Positions 45,800-57,422 of a DNA stretch of 64,000 nucleotides are shown piece after piece. Positions within the stretch are counted from its first letter, which is position 1, and every line of letters begins with the position of its first letter. The stretch comes from Chinchilla lanigera (lineage: Eukaryota; Chordata; Mammalia; Rodentia; Chinchillidae): positions 6,365,488 through 6,429,487 of the forward strand of contig NW_004955429.1 of assembly GCF_000276665.1 (NCBI RefSeq), written 5' to 3'. Below the pieces are notes generated by a model. The model made no database searches. It saw nothing but the letters and a program-made list of their open reading frames with translations, and was not told the DNA's origin. A program made the position numbers and the translations under genes.

Positions 45800-47560
45800 G
45801 AATTTAAATCACAACTCCTCAAATCAGTGACGGTGTTGAAATTTTAAAAGACCATGACTTTAGAATGTTCTTTTGTCGCATGGTGGCACTCACTCTCTCT
45901 CTTGTTCTGAAAATTTATTTCCCTTAAAATAAGACAGACTGAGGCTTGAAGGGAAGGCAGGCAGGACCTCAGCTCCCTGCGCGTCCTACGTGGACAACAG
46001 CACCATCGCTCTCACCCTGGGGGACAGTTCCGTTTTTCAATCTGCCTGGAGCAGGGGAAGTGGTCCAGTTGTTGACACTTCAGAGGACACCGGAAGGACA
46101 CAGCGGACACGGAAATGCCCACACCAGGTCCAAGTACAAGGATACTTTCCTTCCCCGTGGTCCTGTGCTCCTGGGATTGCTGCGGGCTTGAAGCAGAGAT
46201 GGTAGCGCAGGGCAGCGTTTCAAACCCTTACCTTGCTAGTGGAGGTGGTAGGTTCGCCACAGGTTAAAGCCCACGCTCAGTAGCCACACGGATTTCATAG
46301 ATCCGGCCAGACGGCCGGGCGTTCTCCTAGCCAAACGGAATCCTGCCAGTAGAGATGGCGCCACAAATCGGTCTGCCCACACGTTCTTCCAAGGGTGTCC
46401 ATTCGGCACTCATGACTTTAAAGAACGAAGATGTTAAAGGTTTTTCCCCCTTCTCTCCTTTCTCATTTTTATTTCTCACTTATTTTTTATTTACTTGTTA
46501 CTGTCCCGCTGTAATTCTCACAGGGGCCGAGGCAAGGACATGTGCGAATCAGCTGTCAGCAGCAGCGCGGCGAGGAGCAGAGAGGCGCGGGCTGCGTGGG
46601 CAGTCAGCTCGGTGTCCCGGGCTCCCCTAAAGCCAGCGCTAACCCAGAAAACGCTGCCGTGAAACCAGATCTCTAGATTCATGGGAAAGGCAAACCTCCA
46701 GGACTTGGTTCTATGGAATTTACATCCCCATCTCTCATTTTACAAAGTTTTATTGGGTTTCTATTATGTGTTAAGCCTTATGTGAGCCACTAACAGTGTG
46801 GTAGTCGGTGAACTAAAGGAGCTCACAGGCGAGCGCGCCAGGACTAACTCCACCGTCCTGCGAGAACCAAACCATGGGCCTGGGCGTAGCATCTCGCTGA
46901 GGTCCCGGCTCCCTGCCCTCTGCTTGCTACCTGGGGGTACTCTGTGTCCTCCCAGCACACTCCCATTCTAAGTGGCGCCTCAAGCCTCTTCTGCTTTTAT
47001 ATCCCGCGGTTAGAGAACAGACTTGCTAAAGCCTGACGTTGAATCCGCCCCCTACCCCAGCTGCGTGCTCAGGTTTTGAAGCCTCTGCTTCCTCCTACCT
47101 AGGAAGCGGGACAGGACGCATCACGCGCAGCTGCTTCAGTAACTAAGGGAGATAATGTGTCCCGTGCACTAGTTTTAGGACTTAGCACTTGGTAGACGCT
47201 TATGCCGACACATCACTGAAGACTGGGTATTCATCAGAGAGTCCTCACTCATTAATTAGAAGAAATAATTGAATCCCTCTTCACACCACCATCAGACATG
47301 TAGATATTACAGTCACAAATGCTGTCTAGTCAGGACAGATGTGCCGGTGTTCTGTCCCTTCCCACTGAGGAACCGTATGATCAGGACACGGTCCTTCCCT
47401 CTCGTTCATTCTTCCTTTGAAACTTCCTTGTATCTTCATGAGTTGTCTCAAAGCAAGGTCAGCCATGCCTACTTTAATATACCAGCTCAAGGTAATCTTT
47501 GGAGGTTAAGTTTAATTTGTAGTTTACATATGATAGGAACCAAGGCGGGTCCCCAAACTG
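45800..47560. other. Intergenic, moderately CpG-containing stretch
   Basis: No repeat is recognised except an L2-like scrap at about 46735-46835. CpG dinucleotides are more frequent than in neighbouring intergenic sequence, especially at 46270-46630. I cannot show a promoter here. Confidence 0.5.
46735..46835 (+). repeat. L2-like scrap
   Basis: ATTGGGTTTCTATTATGTGT followed by TAAGCCTTATGTGAGCCACT and GGAGCTCACAGGCGAG resembles the L2 3' end. Confidence 0.45.
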
Positions 47561-47960
47561 TCAGATGATGTCGTAGGTGAAGGGACGTCTTTTCAGGCAG
47601 TACCTGCAGACAGCGTGCTGCTGAGGAGGCTGTGACTTTTTACGGATGGCGCCGACGAAACAGCCTCCACAGGCCCTGGCTCGGCGGAAAGGCGGGAAGC
47701 TCGGCAGTGAGGAGTTGTAGCGGGCGTTTTCCGCGGCAGCCCACTGATGGCACGTTCTCCCAGGCAGACCACAGAGGAACTTCGCTCCAGCCGCAGAGAA
47801 ACAGCTCCGCAGGGCCTGGCGTCTGCGCAGCTCCGATGAACTCTCTCCCAGCAAGCTCGCGATACATTTGCTTCGTCCTCACGATGCCCCCGTCACTCTA
47901 ATGCCACTTGTTCAGCATCTTCCGCAAGTCTTTCCTGGCCAATGGCTTCACCCTGATTTT
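47561..47960 (-). other. Unrecognised open stretch, possible decayed coding sequence
   Basis: On the - strand, a frame entering at about 47980 reads LFRKIRVKPLARKDLRKMLN, reaches a stop (TAG at about 47899), and resumes with SDGGIVRTKQMYRELAGREF. After a one-base change of frame near 47815 it runs to a TGA at 47561 with a Cys-rich end, CRYCLKRRPFTYDII. The segment is GC-rich and has many basic and cysteine residues. I do not recognise the family. It could be a decayed processed gene or chance openness of GC-rich DNA. No poly(A) or target duplication is visible. Confidence 0.25.
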
Positions 47961-50732
47961 TCTGAACAGGGTAAAATGTGCGCAGGTCCGCTGCTGGGGA
48001 TGTGGAGGATCACCAGTGCAACCAACGTGAAAATAGGCAGCGCTGAATCGGAATCCAGGGGACGCGGATCTGAGGAGTACGCCCTGCTTTAGGGGACCGC
48101 AGGATGGAGGAGGGAGAGTTCTTGGATGAATTCCCAGATTCTTGGATGCTGTGAATAAGTGATCCTTAGATGTTTTACTAAATTAAGAGAGTTAAATAAT
48201 GAAAACTTCCTGAAGAGCAACAAAGAGGTTTAAACAGCATAAAAAAAAAAAAAGATTGAGTCTGTTGCATTATGTAAATAGAGTCAAGGTCGCAAAGAAA
48301 AAACTCAATGACAGAAATTTCAAAGCCTCGGGGTTTGTTTGGGTTTGTTTGTTTCTGTTTGCTCTTTTTTATTTTTATTTTTTTTTAATGTTTTGCTTGT
48401 GGCTGACTGAAGCCAATTCTTCTCACAGAGCCCCCCGCCCCACAGCCAAGGTCAAACCCATCAGAAAAGGTCAGCCCTGCCCACCCCACCCCCGTAAAAT
48501 TCTGTTGTCAAAATTTCAAGTGTAGGTTAGATGACAGCATATCTCATCATCTAAAAATAAGAATTAAAATGCAAATAAAAGAAATGCTTATTCATCAGGA
48601 ATCGGAGTTATCTGAAAGTAAGAGTTTGCCGCAAGCTTCTGCTGAGCTGACGTGACAGATGATGCCTGGGCCGCGCCGCCTCCTAAAGGGCTTTATGACT
48701 CACCGAAGAGTTGCATAAATCATGCTTGGCTTGGTCTGTGTGCTGTGAATGTTATTAAGGCCTTTGAACGTTTTTTTGAAATTAAGTGGTTCTTTTAGGG
48801 CATATTAATCAACTTAATCAGAAGTCCCTATTTCCCAATCATTTGGAGAGGGAGGTTCCTCCAGGCAGGAAGACGCGATGAATGGCCTGTCTCTGTGATC
48901 ACCAACCCTTCCCTTCACCCTGAGCTTCCAGCCATCCAAACAAATCTGCGCTGACGCCTCCGCCAGGCCGGGGAGCTCCACTGTTTCTCCTCCTCTGCCG
49001 CTCCAACACCTGCCCTAACCCACCTGTCCTTTCTTCCCCTCCCTCTCTAAACACCTTCTGTTGCTTTCTCCTGTCAAATGTTGGGAACTGAGATGTTTGC
49101 TCATACACAACTTTCCATGAGAAATATTGGAAACTGTAATGAAACACAGTGTTCACTTATGCCGCACTTCTAAAAAGTCATGTTTTCACAGTTCACTCAT
49201 GCTCTAAATCAGAGCCAGACATCAGCCCCGTACTGTCACCTGAGTCTCACCTACTTACCTTCTGGTACACACTGCTCATCGGGCTGCTAAGAACCTCTCC
49301 CTGACCAGGCCCACACACTGTTACAATACCCATTGAGTGCTCTTTCAAAAACATACGCCTGCTAGAAACTCACTTTCCCTTCGTAATTCCCCAAATTAGG
49401 GAAAAGAATCCATGATGCATGAAATCTAAAATAACAGAATCACTTCCTAAGGAGTTAAATACTTACCCATGTTCATACAAGGATGGAAAGCCCGGCCAAA
49501 TGCTGCTTTTACATAGAACAGTATTATAACAAGGTGGTGTCTTAAGTTCAAAAACTTGCGAGTTTTAAGACAACCCCTTATTTGCAAACATTAAATGAAA
49601 CTTGTGTAAGTGTTCACACAGTTGCAACTTGTCGTTACTTTTATTTTTGTCGTTACTTTTATTTTTATTTACTTATTTTAACCAAAAGGCTCTGGCGTCT
49701 CCTCCTTCTTACAGCAGCTGGTGCTTTCTGCCTTTAAATGATAGCATTGCTTTTAATTTTTCCCCCTTTGAAATCTCAGCCTCACACACACACAAAAAGT
49801 CTCTATGTTCATCTCTGCTTGCTTTGCCAATGATTCCAAGTCAATACGTGCCAACTTCACTGTGAGTCTTTTAAGTTAGTCTTTTCCCTCCTGATTTTTA
49901 ATGCATGTGGACTCAGAAAACCCGATCACATTATTTTAAGGCATTTTGGAAATGTGAGGTGGTATCACAGGTCAAATACATTCACACTGGGCGTATGGAA
50001 GAGTAATGAATTGTAGTCAGACCACGGCTCCCGAACTTGTGGAGCACTTGGTAAAGGATACTCCTCTAGAAATGTTATTTGTGCATGTTTTCTGTATAAG
50101 CTACAATAGGACTGTTTTGCCAATAAACTGTAAATATTAGCTGTTTAATAAGGGTTGGTATTTACATGTATCTCTCTGGAGGCTTAAACTGACAGGTGTC
50201 CCACAGGGGCCTCTAATACGGTGTCACAGTAATTTACTGATTTCTTCTGATTTTCATGTGAAACTCTTAAGAAAGGGTCCACCTCCTGAGGGAGGTGGAT
50301 TCCGATTTCCAGACAGACGACAGGAGACACAAAATGCTGAGGCTTTTTTCCAGCAACCCACAGAAGCCGCCACCTAGGGTGAAGGTTGGACTTGTGCCTG
50401 TTTAATGCCTGGTTTTTACCTCTTGCTAGGAGAACATGCTTCCTCCCTCCAGGCCAGCAAGTCCTATTAACCCAGGGATTGATGTTGCTTTTCCAATCTA
50501 ATCATAAAGGTCACTTCCAGTAATGGGAAAAGGACACATTTGCATATATCGCCCAAAGCCCATTGTCCTGCAAACAGTGCCACAAGCTACACAAAGGCTT
50601 CCTGGTGCAGTGTGACCATGGGGGACTCAGAATCCTTATCTCCTCCATGGTCCTGAATATACGGCCCAGGTCACAGTGTAGAAATATGACTGTCAGCTCA
50701 GAACAGGTCTGTGTTATTCCAAATGCCACAGG

Positions 50733-50734
<2 letters not shown>

Positions 50735-50773
<39 letters not shown>
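50735..50773 (+). repeat. (GT)n microsatellite
   Basis: About 19 uninterrupted GT units. Confidence 0.97.
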
Positions 50774-50774
<1 letters not shown>

Positions 50775-52170
50775 CAACACTCTTATTTGCTATAGACAAT
50801 CATCCCCGATGGCTGTTTCTGTACTTCCTAGTTGTCGTTTATAATTCCTAATTTTAAAAAGATGAGGGGAAATAGAGTGTCTGTTGGCACAAAGGCGTGG
50901 GAGAGGAGCAATGCACGTAATGACTCGTGAACCGCTAGGTTGGGCTGGGTTTTGCTTTTTTAACAGCTTCTTCATGCTGGCAAAAAGCAGCTCCTGACAG
51001 ATGAGAAGGCAAACCTCACCGAAAACAACACTCACTTCGGCCTCATGTCCCTGGCACTGTAACGGAGTGGAGTCTCCTAGCCTTCCTGGGAAACCTGGAA
51101 GCCTGGGAGCCCTGTTCGCCCTCTTCCCCGAGACCTTTCTTCCCTCAGCGTCTTCCCTGACATCTGCGTCCTCCCAGCCTCCAGGCCTCGTGTTAAACCC
51201 CGGGCTCGGAAAGAACTGGATTGGCCGCTAGCACTGGAAACTTCTCCGTGAACGCTTTTTATATGGCTTTGGCAGGCACATATAATATCCGCGCAGAGAG
51301 AAATCCCGCTGGCAAGGGAAAATAAAACCTTAACATAACCGTAATGGCCCTGAGTGGTATTTTACATGTTATGCTTGCTCAAGATTTATGTTAAAATCAA
51401 CCTTGCAAAAGAGGTTTTAAAAAAAAGTCTATCAAGCTGCCAAAATTTAAACAGCTCCTTCTTTACTGTCCAGTGACAGTGGGTTTTAACAACTTAAATG
51501 ACCTGTTACAAACGGGCATTTCCCAGCATTCAAAGATCCTTTAGGCCTGATCTAATTTCACCCCGTAATTTTTATTTTACTTTACTGATGTCTGAGTCCT
51601 TTGATCTCTGTCTCTCTTCACTTCTTTCTTCTCTTTTCACTCTTATTTTCCATGCTTTCTATCAAAACTTGGGAGGGATTCGAGGGAAGTGATACTAATT
51701 AATCCAAAGTCACTGGAATTAATTTTGTAACTGTGGGAACCACACTAGGGAGTACTCTTTCCTCACCCTAAATTTTTCCCAGACATCTCTGCCAACCCCT
51801 AGAATAATCCTGACCACTCCTGCCCCACTAAGTGTTGAGTCAGCTAAGTTGTCGCCATCTCATGCGTGGCCTCCCCAGCTAAGGCTACCCTTGTAGGCCA
51901 GTGTTGTCCCCGGCAGGTCGCTCCAGGGCATCTCTGCCTCCCCCACCGGCCCTGCGCCATGTGGGGAAGGGAAGCATCTCTGCCTGTGAATGACTGATGT
52001 TTAGAGCTCCCCAAGCTGGCAAATTAATTTACCCAGCAACTTACATGTTTTCAATCACTTCCTGCCAGAGCAGTTGTCAGAATTGCTGAAGAAAAATTTT
52101 TCTCACTAAGGAAGCTACTTCATGTGGTTTAGAATATATACACCAGAACAAGGATCGAATCTCTAATAAG

Positions 52171-52257
52171 AGGTCAGTGTTTCTCTTCTGTTTCTTTTCT
52201 TTCTCTTCTTCTCTTTCTTCTCTCCTCCTGCTTCTCTGTCTTCTCCTCCCCGCTCCT
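52171..52257 (+). repeat. Polypyrimidine (CT-rich) tract
   Basis: A long C/T-only run with few purines, with TTCT and CTCC units. Confidence 0.85.
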
Positions 52258-53460
52258 TTAAATGCATTCATCACCTGGAGCTCGGAGGCCACCTGCTTCA
52301 AGAAGGTGCTGAGGCAGCGGAACGGTGGGCAGGTAATGAGTTTTCGTGCTGACGCAGAGCCTCACACGCCCAGCAAGTGATGAAGGGCTCTGCATACAAA
52401 GGGAAAATGAAGAAGGGCAGAACTCAGTAACCACCTTCCAGGGGCAAGGAGGTCGGCCAGCTGTTCTCCATTCAGGGCGAAGACAGGAGAGAAAGAAATA
52501 CACGGAAGCAGTGCAGTGGGGAGAGCCGCAAGACTCCACAGAGAGTCTCCCCGGGGGGCCGACCAGGCCGTGGGATGGTGACAGCCACCAAGATAAGCAA
52601 AGCCTGAGCGGCCTGGGCCAGCAGCTCCTCCGGCAGCTCTAGGCTGTGTCCAGCTTGTGAGCCAGTGAAAAAGGCAACTTGCCCTTGGGGGCCTCTCTAC
52701 AGAATTTTCTACCCATAGGACTTGGGTTGGGGTTTCCTGCTGCGACAAGAGAAGATGATTATTCTCTTGGCAAATGGTGGATTCTGAGAAGAAACTGTGA
52801 CTTTTGAGGACAGATCCACAATGCAGAAGTGCAGTAGGCACCGTTTGTCTTCTCTGTTGGATGCCCGCCCTACTTCAGGACCTGGGCCTGGCCCCGGGAC
52901 TCATACTTGTCCCAGATAATCTGTGAACCACTGAGCGGAACTCTGCGCTCAGAACGCCATCCTGGGTGATGGCGGTCACAACTGTACCAGGAGCCACTGA
53001 GAGTCACAACTTCCAGGTATCTAGAACTCCCACACAGACTAAATCCCTGCGCCAGCGTTCCTTTCTCTTATCTGATGGACAACTGTGTGATTGACTAAAC
53101 TCAGATTTGCTATGCAATAGCTTTGCTCCACTGGAGTCAAGGCAGAGGAAGCCATCCGACCTGAGAAACCATCCACGTATATGAAACTAGACTTAGAGGA
53201 TCTGAGGGAAGACTGCTGGGGAGTGGAGACCAGTCAGCTGCTAACAGCAGGAGACATTTCTGAGAGCAGAGAGCTGCCGCCAGTGGGCGCGTATCTGAGC
53301 CAGCTCCCTGCCCACCCGCCGCATCTGGTGATCAGAATCTTTTCCTGAAAGACTGACCTCATCACTTTCACTACCTTGTGAAACATAAGTAAATAAATAA
53401 ATAACTCTGTCCCCCGGCCCCTTGCCTATGAAGCAAAATTCAGTCCCCTCCACTGCCACA

Positions 53461-53770
53461 GTTTGAATGTGTCGCTCATAAAGTTCTTGTGTTGGACACT
53501 TAATCCCTCTGCCCATATGAACAGACTCATGGGTTAATGCGGGCCCTGCCCTCAGGCACGGGTTAACGTCACTCCGAGGACTGGCTTCATGATCACCAGG
53601 GGGCTTTGCTATAAAGTGGGCTCTCGCCAGCCTTCCTGCCTCTGTCTGGGTGAGGCCCCGCCATTGGTACGACGCAACAGAAGGCCCCCACCAGATCTTG
53701 GCGCCATGCTCTTGGGCTTCTGAGCCTCAGAATTATAAAAAGTACATTTTTGGAAAATGGAGTAAGACAT
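53461..53770 (+). repeat. MaLR-type solo LTR
   Basis: GTTTGAATGTGTCGCTCATA, GTTGGACACTTAATCCCTCT, TGGTACGACGCAACAGAAGG, CCCCCACCAGATCTTGGCGC and GCCATGCTCTTGGGCTTCTG follow the consensus order of an MST/MLT-like LTR. No internal region was seen. Confidence 0.78.
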
Positions 53771-54659
53771 CCACTGAGCTTTCTAGAGCCACAGCCTCCC
53801 CGCCAGCCGGTCAGGGGCACCTCTGGCCGATGTGACCTGGCCTTCCCGCAGGGGCCCTCTGCTCTCACCATGCTCCGACCAGGGCCAGACTCATGTTCCT
53901 GCTCAGTTCTGTGAGCAGGAACTCTCCTCCCACGAACGTCTTTTTCTGTTTCAATGCAAATGCTGTCTTTCCTTCACCATCACCTCAAGTTCCTCTTAGA
54001 CCCTAAGAATTGCCTGATTGTCCCACCAACGCCACCTCCGCCGAGCCTGCTGCCACACACATGCCGAGGGTGTGACAGGTGCTCGAATGAGTGAGCGGCT
54101 TTGATGGGCACAAAGCAGGTAAAGTCAAAGCCTCAGCACTGCCAAGGCCTACTGGGTTTGCCGTTTCATAGTCTGCAGCTGAGTGGATCCCTGGCTTCCT
54201 TCCAGATGAAGGCCAAAGCGCCCGTGGAGTGAGGATCGGCACAATCCGTTCCTTGTCGAATGGCTAAAAGAATATTATTACAGAGGGTGCGTCCCCTCCA
54301 CTGGAAACCATAGTGAAGTCTTTAGGTTCATTGCTCTGTACTAAATACTACATATAAACACTTCTTCGCACTCCTGCCACTGAACTTGGGAGTTGAAAGC
54401 AGGCAGACAAAGAAATCAATCACCGCACAGTAAGCATGGCTGCGCGTGTGGGTGACCTTCAAAGATGCCAGCTCAGCTTAGGGAGAGCAGGGGACTGTAG
54501 TCCTGCTGTAGTCACTCAGCTGGTCACTTGAGGGCGCTGCATGAATCAATCCATGACATTGGAGCAGGTGCGGCCACCTGGAGCAAAGGCCATGTGACTT
54601 GTGGGGTGCGCAGGCTTCCCAAGCCTGGGTAACCACTGGCTCACCCTAAAAGATGGGTG
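53771..54659. other. Intergenic, nothing recognised
   Basis: No repeat or coding sequence that I can support. Confidence 0.55.
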
Positions 54660-55375
54660 ACGCTGATGTGGGTGAGGATTTGGATCCGTGGGAGCTCACA
54701 CACTAGTCGGGAGAAGGTACAATGGTGCAGTCACTGTAGAGAGCAGTTTGCAAGATCCTTATAAAGTTAAACATATTTGCAGACAAAGTAGTAATTCCAC
54801 CCCTGCGTATTAAAAGGAATTTAAAACAGATGCTCACAGGGACACAAAGTGGAAAAAGTTCCTAGGGCTGGGCACACGGTAGGGCACTTGCCTAGCATGA
54901 GCAAGCTCCTGGGATGAGTCCCCAGAAACTTTATTCATGATGGCAAAGAGCAAACAAACAGGAAATAACGCAGACGCCCATCAGCTTAGGGACTTACTGT
55001 GGATACTAACTGTGATATGTCCACACACTGCCGTACTACTCAGCCAAAAAAAAATTCTGATATACATATTATGAATAGATGTCAAACACTTTATGGTAAG
55101 TGAAAAGAAACCAGATACAAAAGGCTGCCTGCTCTGGTTCCATTTATATGAAATTCTTAAGAAGAAGAAGAAACCACAATGATAAAAAGCAAATCAGTGG
55201 TCCGCCAGGGCTGGAGACAGCATGGAAATCAAAGGGACATGAGCAAATCGTCCTCTATCCTGATACCAGGGGCAGAGATGACACGGATGCATACATTTGT
55301 CAGAACTCCTTAAACCTTACACGGGACATCGGCGCATTATTGCATGTGAGTTGTACTTGGATAAAGTAGATTACT
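54660..55375 (+). repeat. L1M-type LINE 3' end, interrupted by an ID SINE
   Basis: AGAAGGTACAATGGTGCAGT, CACTGTAGAGAGCAGTTTGC, TTATTCATGATGGCAAAGAG, GCCGTACTACTCAGCC and GGTTCCATTTATATGAAATT occur in the order of an L1M 3' end. It ends ACTTGGATAAAG. No open reading frame is left. Confidence 0.78.
54866..54932 (+). repeat. ID-type SINE remnant inside L1M
   Basis: GGGCTGGGCACACGGTAGGG, CACTTGCCTAGCATGAGCAA, then GATGAGTCCCCAGAAAC. Its position inside the L1M copy shows it is younger than that LINE. Confidence 0.72.
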
Positions 55376-56430
55376 AAAAAGGAGGGGGCAGAAGACTTGC
55401 GTGGCTGTGGGGGGGACGCTCTTCATCCAACCCAGGAAAGATTAGCAGGGTGCAGGGAGTCGTGGGAAGCAGCGGAAGCAGCGGCGTGACCAGAGCAGAT
55501 TTGTGCCTTGGGAAGATGATGTCACAGCAGGGAGGACGGCTTAGCAAGGGCCGCACCAGGGGTGGTCACAGTGGCTATGGAGGGAGTCACAGGTGTGGCC
55601 TCCCAGACCGAGGGGAGCTTCCCAAGCGCCCCTCACCTGCTGTCCTTCCAGGGAACACAGCCAGTGCCAATGTCCACGGCACCTCCCCGCCTCTGAACAT
55701 CCAGCGCCCAACACACCATGGTGACACATTCATTCACCTTTATGCCTCCCCCTCAAGGCCGGAGGAAGCATTCCAGGCCTGTGTGTGGCACAGAAGGCTG
55801 AGGACACCATCTGTTTGGATAGCAGTCCTGAGAGCCAGCAGAGGCTTGGGGACACCATGCGCAAGGCCTGTGGCCAGTGTCCCCTCCTCCGTCACCTCCT
55901 CAGCATCTCTGAGAAGAGCCAAGTGGGTCCAGCTGCACACAGACTTTGGTCTTCAGAGTCACCGTGTTCCAGGATCTCTCTCCAAGCGCTTGGCTAGGCT
56001 AAAATGAAGCACCCTCACCTTTGCCCTCACCTTAGGCCAGGAAAGCGCCAGCATGCCCTTCACCCATGTTCTCCTGGGTCATTCCTACTGATTCCATGCC
56101 CTGTAGAAATGTGCTCAGCTTGAGTTACTTTCCTGTAAGGGTTGCATGATTTGATGAAAACCCTGGGGTGTCCAGTCATGACAACGAACTCATCTGTCCA
56201 CTGGGGAGGGTCCAGGCAGAGACTAGCAAAGCACATGCTTCCTCCAGCTGTGAGGGCAGACGTGACACCCCCAGGCTTGTGGGGTGCAGTGCTCAGGAAG
56301 CAACGCTTGCACAAGAAATGTTTGGCACCCAGTTGAGTAACTGTTTAGGTCACTGCTGGCCTGAAATTCCCAAGTTATACTGGCACCTGAGGGGCATTGC
56401 CAATTTGTGCTTTTTAAAAATTCAGCAAGA
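55376..56430. other. Intergenic, GC-rich, nothing recognised
   Basis: Open frames on both strands at 55450-56007 overlap and have no recognisable domain. They probably reflect GC content. Confidence 0.55.
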
Positions 56431-56529
56431 GGGGCTGGGGATTTAGCTCAGTGGCAAAGTGCCTGCCTGGCAAGCGCAAGGTCGTGAGTTCGGTTCCCGG
56501 TACCGGAGAAAAACAAAACAAACAAACAA
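56431..56529 (+). mobile_element. Young ID SINE with perfect 15-bp target duplication
   Basis: GGGGCTGGGGATTTAGCTCA, GCAAGCGCAAGGTCGTGAGT, then CGGTTCCCGGTACCGG and a tail of CAAA units. AAAAATTCAGCAAGA flanks it at 56416-56430 and 56530-56544. Confidence 0.95.
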
Positions 56530-56892
56530 AAAAATTCAGCAAGAATGCACTAAGATTTCTGCATTCATTACACATCGTGCTTTTGTAAAGAAATGGGCTC
56601 ACCAGAGTTTGCAACCCAGCCTGGTGGGCCTTTCAAAATTGTGTGGCCAAAGCTACTAAGCTTTGTAGACTTTATAGTTACAATTTAAACACAAGCAGGG
56701 ATTTTGCTCTGGGGATATCGTACTGAAGGAAGGACCTCATGCCCTCATCTCTGGAATATTCCTTACTTGAGAAGATGGAGCTATCTACAACCCTTGGGTG
56801 TTCTGTCTCTCTGGACTCGTGAAGGGTATATTGTATTAATGACTTCTGTGTACCTGAGTGACCCTGCTAATCTTTCCTGGGTTGGTTTGTCT

Positions 56893-56985
56893 TTTCAGGA
56901 TATTGTTGTTTGCACAGTGCTAGGGATTGAAACCAGGACCTTCTGTGTGGTAAGAATAAATTGTCAGTGAGTTCTACCCTAGCCC
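56893..56985 (-). repeat. ID-type SINE remnant
   Basis: Reversed ID: CAGTGCTAGGGATTGAAACC, ACCTTCTGTGTGGTAAGAAT, then GAGTTCTACCCTAGCCCAA. It is diverged. Confidence 0.65.
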
Positions 56986-57047
56986 AATCCAGGCATGCCC
57001 CGTGCTGGTGGTGGTTTGCAAATTTCTCTTCCTTTTTCCAGAAACCA

Positions 57048-57422
57048 ATCTGCGTCCCCTCCAAGTTTATGTATTGAAAACTCAATCCCCAGATTCACAT
57101 CTTAGCTTTATTTGGAGGTGGAGCCTTTGGGAGAAAATTAGAATTAGATAAGGTCATGACAGAGGAGACCTTGATGGCATTAGTATATTTATAAGGAAAG
57201 ACAAGAGGCCCAAACTGGCACACTTGCTCTGTCTCACCCGCACAGTGAGGCCCCCAGCAGGTTAAGATCCAAGAAGAAGGTTCTCACTGGAAGCCAAGCA
57301 GATGCCAAAGCCATGATTTTAGACTTCACAGCCTTCAGAACCATGAGCTAATAAACCTCAGTTCTCTATAAATTACCTGGTATCAGGTACTTTTTATAGC
57401 AACAGAAAATAGACTAAGATAC
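57048..57422 (+). repeat. MaLR-type solo LTR
   Basis: GCGTCCCCTCCAAGTTTATG, GAAAACTCAATCCCCAG, GGAGGTGGAGCCTTTGGGAG, then AGAACCATGAGCTAATAAAC, TATAAATTACCTGGTATCAG and TATAGCAACAGAAAATAGAC at the end. The copy is nearly full length. Confidence 0.82.

Larger units (their letters stand above)
47961..53460. other. Intergenic, repeat-poor
   Basis: The stretch contains a (GT)n microsatellite (50735-50773), a pyrimidine tract (52171-52257) and no recognised LTR, LINE or SINE. Two stretches (48590-48850 and 51230-51720) are flagged as candidate conserved elements. Open frames around 52260-52840 on both strands are unrecognised and probably chance. Confidence 0.6.

Noticed and set aside
45800..47560. 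CpG-island promoter of another gene
   Set aside because: CpG enrichment is modest by eye and no first exon or transcript can be supported.
52362..52841. 159-aa open frame on -
   Set aside because: No domain recognised; frames on the opposite strand are also open here.
55450..56007. 185-aa open frame
   Set aside because: Overlapping frames on the other strand are equally open; no recognisable protein, consistent with GC content.
56431..56529. tRNA gene
   Set aside because: The A-box and B-box-like motifs come from the tRNA ancestry of ID SINEs; there is no cloverleaf and poly(A) tails and target duplications are present.
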